Below, piece by piece: positions 26,920 through 34,998 of a stretch of DNA of 64,000 nt (the first letter of the stretch is position 1; every line of letters begins with the position of its first letter). This stretch comes from Verrucomicrobiales bacterium (GTDB lineage Bacteria > Verrucomicrobiota > Verrucomicrobiia > Verrucomicrobiales > DEV007), in assembly GCA_016795505.1 (NCBI GenBank), contig JAEUHH010000059.1, positions 31,719 through 95,718 of the forward strand. Reading direction: 5' to 3'. The notes beneath the pieces are model-generated. The model saw nothing but the letters and a program-made list of their open reading frames with translations. It made no database searches and was not told the DNA's origin. The translations under genes were made by a program, and so were the position numbers.

Positions 26920-29900
26920 ATGAAATTCCCGGTTTTGATCGCCCTCTGTTGCCTTCCCGTCCTGCTCGCGACGGCTCAAGAGAAAAAGGCCGCCCCGCCG
27001 GCCCAATCCGGAGCCGACGTGACCAAGGCCGGCAACGACCAGGTGGCGGAGATCATCAAAACCTATCAGGGCCGTGGCACGCTCGCCGACGACACGCCTC
27101 CGACGCCCGCCGTTGAGGCGGTAAAGCGTTTCAAGATGCGCGAGGGCTTCGCCATCGATCTCATGGCCAGCGAGCCCGCGGTGGGGCAGCCGTTGCAAAT
27201 GAGCTGGGACTCGCGCGGCCGGCTGTGGGTGATGCAGTATCTCCAGTACCAGTTCCCCGCCGGATTGAAGATCGTCGAGTACGACAACCACCTGCGGGCG
27301 CAGTTCGACAAGATCCCCGAGCCGCCGCCGCAGGGCACGAAGGGCGCGGACAAGGTCACCGTCTTTGAGGACACCGACGGCGACGGCTATTTCGACCGCC
27401 ACGAGGATGTCATCACGGGCCTGAACATTGCCACCTCAGTCGAGACCGGCCACGGGGGCATCTGGGTGACGAATCCGCCCTACCTGCTCTTTTACCCCGA
27501 CCCGGACGGCGATGGAAAACCCAACGGCGACCCCGAGGTCCGGCTTTCGGGCTTCGGCATCGAGGATACCCACGCGGTGATGAACAGCCTGGAGTGGGGT
27601 CCCGACGGCTGGCTTTACGGGGTGAACGGATCGACCACCACCGGCAAGGTGAAGGACCCCGCCTCTGGACGCGACGTCGCCTGGCAGGGTCAGATGGTGT
27701 GGCGCTACCACCCGGAGACCCGCGCCTTCGAGATCTACGGCGAAGGCGGCGGCAATACCTTCAGCCTGGAGATCGACTCGGTCGGCCGGGTCTTTTCGGG
27801 CACCAACAACGGCAACACCCGCGGCATGTACTACCCGCAGGGCAGCTACGGGGTCAAAGGCTGGGGCAAACACGGTCCGCTGACGAATCCCTACGCCTTC
27901 GGCTACTTCGAGCACATGCGCCACGAGGGCGACCGCGACCGCTTTCCGCAGGCCTTTTGCATCTACGAGGGCGGCCTCTATCCCGAGAGCTTCACCGGCA
28001 AGATCATCGCGCCGAACTCGTTGCTGAACCGCGTCTATGTCAGCACCGTCCTGTCCGACACCTCCACCTTCCGCACCGTCGACGAGCCCTACCTGGCCGA
28101 GAGTCCCGACCGGTGGTTCCGGCCTGTCTTCGCCGGTGTCGGCCCCGATGGCTGCGTCTATATGGGTGACTGGTACGATACCCGGCTGAGCCACGTGCGG
28201 CCCGTCGATGACTGGCACAAGGAGAGCGGCCGCATCTACCGCATCCGCCCCACCGATGCCAAGCCGGCTTACCGGCACGGCGACCTGACCAAGCTCGAGT
28301 CCGGGAAATTGATCGCCCTTTTCTCCGATCCCAACCGCTGGGTGCGGCGTCGCGCCGTCCTTGAGCTGGGCTGGCGAAAGGATGCCGCCGTCCTGCCGGA
28401 CCTGCTGGAGTTGGTCCGCGCCGGCAAAGGCCAGGCCTCCCTGGAGGCGCTCTGGGCCGTCCACCTGCTCGGCGGGCTGACCGAAAAGCTGGCCATCGAA
28501 TGGCTCGGACACCAGGATGAGCACGTGCGCCGTTGGGTCGCCCGGCTCATCGGCGACCGGCGCGAGGCCGGACACGATCTGGCCGATACCCTGAGCGAAC
28601 TGGCCGGCCGCGAGCCCAGCGTAGAGGTGCGCTCACAGCTCGCCGCCTCCGCCAAGCGGCTGCCGCCCGAGGTAGCCATCCCCATCGTCCGCAATCTGCT
28701 GGACCGCGACGAGGACGCCGGCGACCTGCACCTCCCGCTGATGAACTGGTGGGCGCTGGAAGCCCACGCCGAAGACGGGCGCGATCTCGTGCTCCGCATG
28801 GCGGCCGATCCCGCGACGTGGAAGCTGCCGCTCTTTCGCGAGCAGGTGGCCGAGCGGCTGATGCGCCGCTACGCCATGGCCGGTGGCGAGCAGAACTACG
28901 ACACCTGCGCCAAACTCCTCGCCCTCGCGCCTGACGAGGATGCGTCGAAACGCCTCATGACCGGCCTGCAACTCGCCTTCCAGGGCACCGCCATGCCGGC
29001 GCTGCCCCCGGCCCTGACGAAGGCGATGGACGATTACGCCGCCAAGTTCGGCCAGAACGACCTCGTCCTCGGCATCCGCCGCGGGGACAAGGAAGCCCTG
29101 AAGAAGGCCTTCGCCGCGATCGCCGATGCCAAGACCGATCCCGTCGAGCGCATCGAGCTGGCCAAGGCCGCCGGAGCCGCCGGCGACCCCTCGGTGGTGA
29201 AAACCCTGCTCGGCGTGCTGGGCGGCGACGGCCAGAGCGCGCTGAAGCGGGTCAGCCTCCAGGCGCTGGCGAATTTCAACGACCCGTCCATCCCCACCAC
29301 CATCCTCAGCCGCTACGGCTCCAGCCTGCCTGCCGAGCACGATGTGCGCTCCACCGCCGACCGGGTGCTGGCGGGACGGCTGGAATGGGCGCGCTCCTAC
29401 CTGGAGCGGATCGACTCCGCCGAGATCAAGGCCCGCGACATCGCGCCCGATGTGGTGCAGCTCCTCGCCCAGCACAAGGACCCCGGCATCAACGGCAAGA
29501 TCGCCCGCCACTGGCCCGACATGCGCGCCGCCACTTCGGAAGAAAACCAGGCCGAGATCGCCCGCATCAAGGCCATCCTCAAGGGCGCGCCCGGCAATCC
29601 CGAGGCCGGACGCGTGCTCTTCCAGCAGCGCTGCATGGCGTGTCACAAGCTCTTCGAGGAAGGCAGCGCGGTCGCCCCCGACCTCACCGGCTACGAGCGG
29701 GGAAATCTCGACTTCTGGCTGCCCGCCATCGTCGATCCCAGCCTCGAGATTCGCGAAGGCTACGGCAACTACGTGGCGAAAATGAAGGACGGCCGCATGC
29801 TCATCGGCATGGTGGCCGATCAGAACCCCCAGACCGTGACCCTGCGCGACGTCGCCGGCCAGACCACACAGATTGCCCGCGCTGATGCCGCCAGCATCGA

Positions 29901-30000
29901 GGCCACGCCCGTGTCCCTGATGCCCCCGGGACTGCTGCTCGGACTGTCGGACGCCCAGCTCCGCGACTTCTTCGCCTACCTCATGTTGAACGCGAAATGA
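26920..30000 (+). CDS. PVC-type membrane-associated dehydrogenase with HEAT repeats and C-terminal cytochrome c
   Basis: The 1026-residue protein has a signal peptide (1-19), a propeller-like N-terminal region (about 50-440: SWDSRGRLWVMQYLQY, DGDGYFDRHEDVITGL, GHGGIWVTNPPYLLFY, GMYYPQGSYG), HEAT-type helical repeats (about 455-870), and a heme-binding domain with CMACH near residue 905 (QQRCMACHKLFEEGSAVAPDLTGY). This matches the Pirellula/Verrucomicrobium dehydrogenase family (TIGR02604 and TIGR02603). It likely oxidises a carbohydrate-derived substrate and passes electrons to the c heme. It overlaps the downstream sulfatase by an ATGA, implying a joint role in sulfated glycan catabolism. 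Confidence 0.93.
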   Translation: MKFPVLIALCCLPVLLATAQEKKAAPPAQSGADVTKAGNDQVAEIIKTYQGRGTLADDTPPTPAVEAVKRFKMREGFAIDLMASEPAVGQPLQMSWDSRGRLWVMQYLQYQFPAGLKIVEYDNHLRAQFDKIPEPPPQGTKGADKVTVFEDTDGDGYFDRHEDVITGLNIATSVETGHGGIWVTNPPYLLFYPDPDGDGKPNGDPEVRLSGFGIEDTHAVMNSLEWGPDGWLYGVNGSTTTGKVKDPASGRDVAWQGQMVWRYHPETRAFEIYGEGGGNTFSLEIDSVGRVFSGTNNGNTRGMYYPQGSYGVKGWGKHGPLTNPYAFGYFEHMRHEGDRDRFPQAFCIYEGGLYPESFTGKIIAPNSLLNRVYVSTVLSDTSTFRTVDEPYLAESPDRWFRPVFAGVGPDGCVYMGDWYDTRLSHVRPVDDWHKESGRIYRIRPTDAKPAYRHGDLTKLESGKLIALFSDPNRWVRRRAVLELGWRKDAAVLPDLLELVRAGKGQASLEALWAVHLLGGLTEKLAIEWLGHQDEHVRRWVARLIGDRREAGHDLADTLSELAGREPSVEVRSQLAASAKRLPPEVAIPIVRNLLDRDEDAGDLHLPLMNWWALEAHAEDGRDLVLRMAADPATWKLPLFREQVAERLMRRYAMAGGEQNYDTCAKLLALAPDEDASKRLMTGLQLAFQGTAMPALPPALTKAMDDYAAKFGQNDLVLGIRRGDKEALKKAFAAIADAKTDPVERIELAKAAGAAGDPSVVKTLLGVLGGDGQSALKRVSLQALANFNDPSIPTTILSRYGSSLPAEHDVRSTADRVLAGRLEWARSYLERIDSAEIKARDIAPDVVQLLAQHKDPGINGKIARHWPDMRAATSEENQAEIARIKAILKGAPGNPEAGRVLFQQRCMACHKLFEEGSAVAPDLTGYERGNLDFWLPAIVDPSLEIREGYGNYVAKMKDGRMLIGMVADQNPQTVTLRDVAGQTTQIARADAASIEATPVSLMPPGLLLGLSDAQLRDFFAYLMLNAK

Positions 30001-31349
30001 CGCGGCTCGGTCTGCTCTTCCTGCTGTTCCTCGCCCCGCTGGCCGCCGCGGACCCGCGGCCGAACGTCCTCCTCATCCTCGCCGACGACCTACGCCCCGA
30101 TTACGGCGGCGCCCGCACGCCGCATCTCGACGAGCTGGCCGCCCGCGGCATGACCTTCACCCGGGCCACCTGCTCGTATCCCATCTGTGTCGTCAGCCGC
30201 ACCGAGATCCTCACCGGCCTGCACGGCTGGGAGCGGGAGCGCGACCTCCCGCTCTGGCCCGAGGCCTTCCGCGCCGCCGGCTACCGCACCTGGCATGTCG
30301 GCAAATGGCACGTCGGCGGCCGGCCCGCCGATCGCGGTTACAGCGAGGTGGCCGGCCATTTCGCCTCCGGCGGCGGCGCGTGGGTCGTGCCCGGACAGCG
30401 CGATTGGGAGGGCTTTCCCGTCACCGGCTATCGCGGCTGGATCTTCCAGTCCGGCGACGGTCGCGAGAAATACCCCGACCTCGGCGTCGGCCTGACGCCG
30501 GACATCAGCCGCCGGTTCGCGGACGCCGCCATTTCCCTGATCGATCGGAAAGGCGACGTCCCGTGGTTCGGCCAGCTCGATTTCACCGCGCCCCACGACC
30601 CCCTGTTCATGCCACCCGGCCTGGAGGGCAAATACCCGCCGGAGACCCGCGAGCTGCCGCCGGATTTCCTGCCCGAGCATCCCTTTGACCACGGCAACTT
30701 CACCGGCCGCGACGAACTGCTGCTCGACTGGCCGCGCACCGGCGACGCAGTGCGGCGCCTGCTCAGCGTGTATGCCGCCGTGGTCGACGATCTCGACGCC
30801 CAGATCGGCCGCGTGCTCGCGGCATTGGAGCAAAGCGGCCAGCGGGACAGGACTCTGGTCATTTTCTCCAGCGACCACGGCATGGCCTGCGGCTCCCACG
30901 GCCTGCGGGGCAAGCAGAACCAGTACGAGCACACCATCGGCGTGCCCTTCATCGCCGCTGGCCCCGGCATACCGGCCGGCCGCCGCTCGGAGGCGCAGAT
31001 CTACCTGCGCGAGCTCTACCCGACCACCGCGGAGATGGCCGGTGTGCCCGTGCCCGCCCGGCTCGCCGCAGGCAGCTTTGCCCCCGTCCTCCGCGGGGAG
31101 AAAGCCGGCCACCACGAGGCCATCCACGGCTATTTCACCGACACCCAGCGGATGATCCGCACCGCCGACGGCTGGAAGCTGATCCGTTACCCGCAGGTCG
31201 ATCGCTGGCAGCTCTTCGATCTCACCAACGATCCGCACGAGCGCCGCGATCTTTCCTCCGATCCCGCCCACCGCGCCCGGTTCGAGGACCTGCGCGCCCG
31301 CCTCGCCACCTGGCGCCGCGAAGCCGGCGATCCGCTGGACCGGGAGTGA
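29997..31349 (+). CDS. sulfatase-family protein with atypical active-site motif
   Basis: The 450-residue protein has a signal peptide (1-18), ADDLRPDYGG with Asp-Asp metal ligands, KWHVGGRPADRGY, and FSSDHGMACGSHGLRGKQNQ. The formylglycine segment reads SYPICVVSRTEILTG, so Cys64 is followed by V-V-S-R instead of the consensus X-(P/A)-S-R. Cys and Arg are kept, but the third position is Val. It is translationally coupled to the PVC dehydrogenase by an ATGA overlap. It is probably a periplasmic sulfatase on the same glycan, though the changed motif means maturation should not be assumed. Confidence 0.85.
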   Translation: MTRLGLLFLLFLAPLAAADPRPNVLLILADDLRPDYGGARTPHLDELAARGMTFTRATCSYPICVVSRTEILTGLHGWERERDLPLWPEAFRAAGYRTWHVGKWHVGGRPADRGYSEVAGHFASGGGAWVVPGQRDWEGFPVTGYRGWIFQSGDGREKYPDLGVGLTPDISRRFADAAISLIDRKGDVPWFGQLDFTAPHDPLFMPPGLEGKYPPETRELPPDFLPEHPFDHGNFTGRDELLLDWPRTGDAVRRLLSVYAAVVDDLDAQIGRVLAALEQSGQRDRTLVIFSSDHGMACGSHGLRGKQNQYEHTIGVPFIAAGPGIPAGRRSEAQIYLRELYPTTAEMAGVPVPARLAAGSFAPVLRGEKAGHHEAIHGYFTDTQRMIRTADGWKLIRYPQVDRWQLFDLTNDPHERRDLSSDPAHRARFEDLRARLATWRREAGDPLDRE

Positions 31350-31354
31350 GCGGG

Positions 31355-31405
31355 TTTCCGATGAGACAGGGTACGATCGGAGATGAAACAGGGTCTGATC
31401 GGAAA
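31355..31405 (+). repeat. GATC/ACAGGGT dispersed repeat pair between convergent genes
   Basis: Two units (GATGAGACAGGGTACGATCG and GATGAAACAGGGTCTGATCG) lie in the 66-bp gap between the sulfatase and the SCO gene. The whole element is bounded by the perfect inverted repeat TTTCCGAT / ATCGGAAA. Position at two converging 3' ends suggests it may serve as a terminator. Confidence 0.8.
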
Positions 31406-31415
31406 CACCCGCGGC

Positions 31416-32324
31416 TTACTTCGCCCGCATGGCGGCGGCGAGATCGGCCGGGGTCCAGTCCTCGTCGAGGAAGAGCTTCGCGACAGTGCCGTCGGGCCTC
31501 AGCACCACGGTGCGCAGGTTGTGCTGGTAGGGCCCCTGCGGCTCGGCACGTCCGTAGCGCAGGCCGACGTCGCGGGCGATGGCCGCGGTCGTGTCGGTAT
31601 CGCCGACGAGCAGGGTCCACCGGGCGGGATCCTGTCCGTAGGCCTGACCAAAGGCCTTGAGCACGGCGGGGGTGTCGGTTTCCGGATCGAAGGACACCGT
31701 GAGCAGGTGCCAGTCGTCGGGACCATCGGCCAGCAGGGTGGCGGTCTCGGCGAAGTGGCGCATCATCTTCGGGCAGAAATCGGGCGCGGGGCAGCGGGTG
31801 AAGATGAAGGTCAAAGCCACGGTCTTCCCGCGAAACTCGGACAGGCGGCGCGGCCGGCCTTCCTGATCGACAAAACTGCGGTCGGGCATGGCGTCGCCGG
31901 CCTTCAGGACGGGCGTCTCGACGGTGGCATCATCGGGCGCGGGGGCGGGGCCGGAGCCGGTCACGGTGACATTTTCCACCCAGGCGTCGGAGTCGCTGAC
32001 GTAATAGTCGAAGATGACCCGGTCCCCCGGCTTTACGGCGGCGAACACGGCAGTGTCGCGGGCGTGAAAGGGCATCACCATGCGCTCCATGTAGCCGGGG
32101 ATCTCGTCGTGATCGATCACCGCGATGCGGCCTTCGTTCTTGAGCTTCCGGATGCTGCCGGTGACGCGGAAGTGGCGGGTTTTCGCCTCCACTGGCGCCT
32201 CGGCGGCGGGCTCTGGCGCAGATTCGGGGGCGTCGGGCGATGCTGCGGGCTGGCAGGCGGCCAGGACGAGAGCGCCCGCGGCGAGCAGGAGCCTGGACGA
32301 GGGGAAATTTTTCGCGGTTGTCAC
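31416..32324 (-). CDS. SCO1/SenC lipoprotein fused to a CusF-like copper-binding domain
   Basis: Starting at GTG 32324 the 302-residue protein has a lipoprotein leader (LAAGALVLAACQ). A CusF-like domain spans about residues 50-120 (RHFRVTGSIRKLKNEGR, then GYMERMVMPFHARD), and a SCO domain follows, with the two copper-binding Cys in TRCPAPDFCPKMM (about 176-182) and a conserved His in PYQHNLRTV. SCO proteins deliver copper to cytochrome c oxidase CuA or act as thiol reductants. The GTG start is inferred because it gives a good leader; the nearest in-frame ATG (32390) overlaps the divergent gene. Only 37 bp separate it from that second SCO gene. Confidence 0.85.
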   Translation of the reverse strand: MTTAKNFPSSRLLLAAGALVLAACQPAASPDAPESAPEPAAEAPVEAKTRHFRVTGSIRKLKNEGRIAVIDHDEIPGYMERMVMPFHARDTAVFAAVKPGDRVIFDYYVSDSDAWVENVTVTGSGPAPAPDDATVETPVLKAGDAMPDRSFVDQEGRPRRLSEFRGKTVALTFIFTRCPAPDFCPKMMRHFAETATLLADGPDDWHLLTVSFDPETDTPAVLKAFGQAYGQDPARWTLLVGDTDTTAAIARDVGLRYGRAEPQGPYQHNLRTVVLRPDGTVAKLFLDEDWTPADLAAAMRAK

Positions 32325-32361
32325 GATGCGGGGCGGGGGAAGGGGGCGTAAGCTTACTACG

Positions 32362-33009
32362 ATGAAGCGCCTTTGCCAGATACTCGCCACCGTCCTGCTG
32401 GCCGCCGCCGCGACGGGCTGCCGGAAGTCTCCGCCGCCGGCCCCGGTGACGATCGACCGCTACCGCGAGGTGGAGGAGTTCACTTTCACCAACCAGGAGA
32501 ACGCCCCGGTGTCGCGGGCCGACCTGCTGGGCAAGGTCTGGGTGGCCAATTTCATTTTCACCTCGTGCAGCGCCGAGTGTCTGGTGCTGTCTCAGCGGAT
32601 GGGTGCCCTGCAGACCCGCTACGCGGCGGATCCCGGGGTGGCGTTCGTTTCGTTCAGCGTCGATCCGCACACGGACCAGCCGCCGCGGCTCAATCAATAT
32701 GCGAAGACCTGGCAGGCCGATCCGGGGCGCTGGTCCTTTCTCACCGGGCCGGTCGAGGCGCTCGACGGCCTCGTCAAACACAGCTTTCTCCTCCCCGTGG
32801 CGCGCGGTCCCGAGGAGCAGGCGGAGTTGATCCGGTCGAACTTCGTCCACAGCAACAAGTTCGCCATCGTGGACCGCCAGGGCACGGTGCGGGCCTATGT
32901 CGATGGCCTCAAGACCGGCGCGGTGGAGCAGACGGCCGGCGTGATCGACCGGCTGCTGACCGAGCCCGCCGACGCCCCCGCCGCGATGGCGGCTCCGGAT
33001 CGGGGTTGA
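32362..33009 (+). CDS. SCO1/SenC family lipoprotein
   Basis: The 215-residue protein starts at the ATG at 32362, with a lipobox ending ATGC near residue 19. The SCO thioredoxin fold follows with CxxxC in FTSCSAECLVLS (Cys69, Cys73) and SFSVDPHTDQPPRL. In HSNKFAIVD the conserved His is present. The Pro usually found after the second Cys is replaced by Leu. Longer upstream frames overlap the divergent SCO gene and are rejected. Together with the neighbours it suggests a copper-delivery cluster, perhaps for a terminal oxidase encoded elsewhere. Confidence 0.87.
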   Translation: MKRLCQILATVLLAAAATGCRKSPPPAPVTIDRYREVEEFTFTNQENAPVSRADLLGKVWVANFIFTSCSAECLVLSQRMGALQTRYAADPGVAFVSFSVDPHTDQPPRLNQYAKTWQADPGRWSFLTGPVEALDGLVKHSFLLPVARGPEEQAELIRSNFVHSNKFAIVDRQGTVRAYVDGLKTGAVEQTAGVIDRLLTEPADAPAAMAAPDRG

Positions 33010-33040
33010 AGTGGCGGCACAGCGCGGCGATGCTGGCGGC

Positions 33041-33388
33041 ATGAAAACCTTGTTCGCTACCCTGCTCGCTGTCGGCATCGCCCTCCTCGGTTCGCATGCA
33101 AAAGCGGATGACGCCGCCGGTGTGATCCGCATTTCCGTGCCGGACATGGTCTGCGAAGGCTGCGCCTTTTCCGTCACCAAGGCCCTTAAAAAGCTGGAGG
33201 GCGTGACGGATGCCCACGTCGATCCGAAAACCAAGGTCGCCCTGGTGAATCCCAAGCCGAGCGCCAAAATCAGCGACGAAGCCATCAAGAAGGCGGTCGA
33301 TGACGCCGGCTACGAGGCGAAAGAAATCGAGCGTGTGGAGACGACCTTCGCCAAGGCCAAGGCCGATCTGGAGAAGTCGTCGAGCTGA
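33041..33388 (+). CDS. secreted heavy-metal-associated (HMA) domain protein
   Basis: The 115-residue protein starts at the ATG at 33041, 31 nt after the SCO stop; an ATG ten codons upstream lacks a signal peptide context. A signal peptide (1-22, ending SHAKA) is followed by one HMA fold with the metal motif MVCEGC (Cys38, Cys41), and LEGVTDAHVDPKTKVALV. The C-terminus is Lys/Glu-rich. It should bind Cu(I) or another soft metal in the periplasm and pass it to the SCO proteins or to the efflux pump nearby, by inference from location. Confidence 0.88.
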   Translation: MKTLFATLLAVGIALLGSHAKADDAAGVIRISVPDMVCEGCAFSVTKALKKLEGVTDAHVDPKTKVALVNPKPSAKISDEAIKKAVDDAGYEAKEIERVETTFAKAKADLEKSSS

Positions 33389-33406
33389 TCGCATTACGGA
33401 GCCCCG

Positions 33407-34987
33407 ATGGAGGCTGGCGAAGGGTCTGGGGAGCGCGCTGACGGCTCCCGAGGGACGAGGCGTGGGTGGTTTCCGGCTGACCGCCTGCCGGATGCGTGGG
33501 ACTGGGTGTTGCTCGGGCTCATCGTGGCCGTCCTGCAGGTCGTCGGTCTGGCCAATCATGGGCTTCTGGAGCCCGATGAAGGCCGCTATGCGAACATGGC
33601 GGTCGAGTGGACGGAATTTGGCGAGCATTCCTGGCTGGAGCCGGTGCTGAGCGATGTGGGGCATTTCGACAAGCCACCGCTGATCTACTGGGCCGCCGGC
33701 ACGGGCTATCTGTGGTTCGGCCGGGAGGAATGGGCGGTGCGGCTACCCTCGGTGCTGGGCGGACTGATGACGCTGCTCGGCGTGGCCCTGTTGGCACATC
33801 GGCGGGGTGGCGCCAAAGGAGCTTGGTGGGCGGTGCTGGTCTGCGCGACCACGTTTCACTTCTGGGCGCTGAGCCATCTCCTTTCCCCGGACATGCTGAT
33901 GTGCGGCTTTGCCACGCTGGGGGCCGCCCTCTGTCTGGAGGCGACTCCGGACCGGGGCAAACGGGGATGGTGTTTTTGGGTAGCCGGCGCGATGCTCTGG
34001 ACCCTGGGCTGGTGGACGAAAGCCACGGCCGTCCTGGTGCCCCTGGGGGCGCTCGCCGCGGCCCTCTGGCTCACGGATCGTCGCGATCTGCTGGCGGCGC
34101 TGCGTCCCGTGCGGCTGTTGCTCGTGATTTTGATGCTGGGAAGCCCGTGGTATCTGATGATGATGGCCCGGCACGAAGAGCTGAGGGACTTTTTCCTGCA
34201 TCGGGAGCTGGCTGGCCGGGTGGCGGGGCATGTGGATGGTCGCCGGGGCTTTCCCGGCTTTCATGTAGCGGTGGCAGCGGTGTTCTGGCTGCCGTGGTGG
34301 CCTGTCCTGGCCGCGGGAGCCTGGAAGGCACGGGCTCAGTGGCTGGCGCTCTCCGGCTGGCGGCAGCGACTGCGGGCGATTCCCTGGGAGGCCATCGCCG
34401 CTCTCGGCGTGGTGGCGATCTTTTCGGCCGTTTCGTCAAAGCTGATCACCTATGTGATCACCGGGCTGCCCTATTTGACGGCGGTGACAGGGTGCCGGCT
34501 CTCGGCTGCGGTCTCCGGAAACAGTGCTCAGCATCGTCGGAAGGCGGTGACCGGTCTCACGCTCGCGGCGGGCGCTGGAATGGTCGTGGTGGCGCTGGCA
34601 TTGCCGGCGCTGGAGACCCGTCTGGGCCGCAACTCGAGCCTGCGCCTGCCGATTGAGGCGGTTCGGGAGCAGGGTGCCGACTGGGTGGTGTGCGACGAAT
34701 TCTGGCCGGGTGCGGAGTTCTACTTTGGCGAAAATGTGTGGTTCGTGGATGTGAAGGACATCCTCCAGGTGCATGATCTGGAGGGCCAGTTCCCCCAGAA
34801 GCACTTCCTGACCAAATCCGAGGCGGCGGAACGGGTGGCGGGTGTCTCGGGATCCGTTTGGCTGATCCAAATCCGCGACCATGCCGCCAAGCCCCAGAAG
34901 TGGGAGCGCCAGTTGCTCGCCGGACGGCAGGATCCGGATGGCGCTCCCCTCGAGGTGGGTGATTTCGTGCTGTCGAAGCTGAAGTAG
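33407..34987 (+). CDS. ArnT-like glycosyltransferase family 39 protein
   Basis: The 526-residue membrane protein has a cytosolic N-terminus, then EPDEGRYANMAVEW (the catalytic Asp-Glu of the first periplasmic loop) and VGHFDKPPLIYWAAG, both diagnostic of the GT39/ArnT/PMT group. About ten hydrophobic segments follow up to residue 415, then a soluble C-terminal domain. Such enzymes transfer a sugar from a polyprenyl-phosphate donor to lipid A, glycan or protein on the periplasmic side. Acceptor unknown. It converges on the efflux operon with an 11-nt gap. No direct link to the metal genes is evident. Confidence 0.88.
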   Translation: MEAGEGSGERADGSRGTRRGWFPADRLPDAWDWVLLGLIVAVLQVVGLANHGLLEPDEGRYANMAVEWTEFGEHSWLEPVLSDVGHFDKPPLIYWAAGTGYLWFGREEWAVRLPSVLGGLMTLLGVALLAHRRGGAKGAWWAVLVCATTFHFWALSHLLSPDMLMCGFATLGAALCLEATPDRGKRGWCFWVAGAMLWTLGWWTKATAVLVPLGALAAALWLTDRRDLLAALRPVRLLLVILMLGSPWYLMMMARHEELRDFFLHRELAGRVAGHVDGRRGFPGFHVAVAAVFWLPWWPVLAAGAWKARAQWLALSGWRQRLRAIPWEAIAALGVVAIFSAVSSKLITYVITGLPYLTAVTGCRLSAAVSGNSAQHRRKAVTGLTLAAGAGMVVVALALPALETRLGRNSSLRLPIEAVREQGADWVVCDEFWPGAEFYFGENVWFVDVKDILQVHDLEGQFPQKHFLTKSEAAERVAGVSGSVWLIQIRDHAAKPQKWERQLLAGRQDPDGAPLEVGDFVLSKLK

Positions 34988-34998
34988 GGCCGGTCTGA

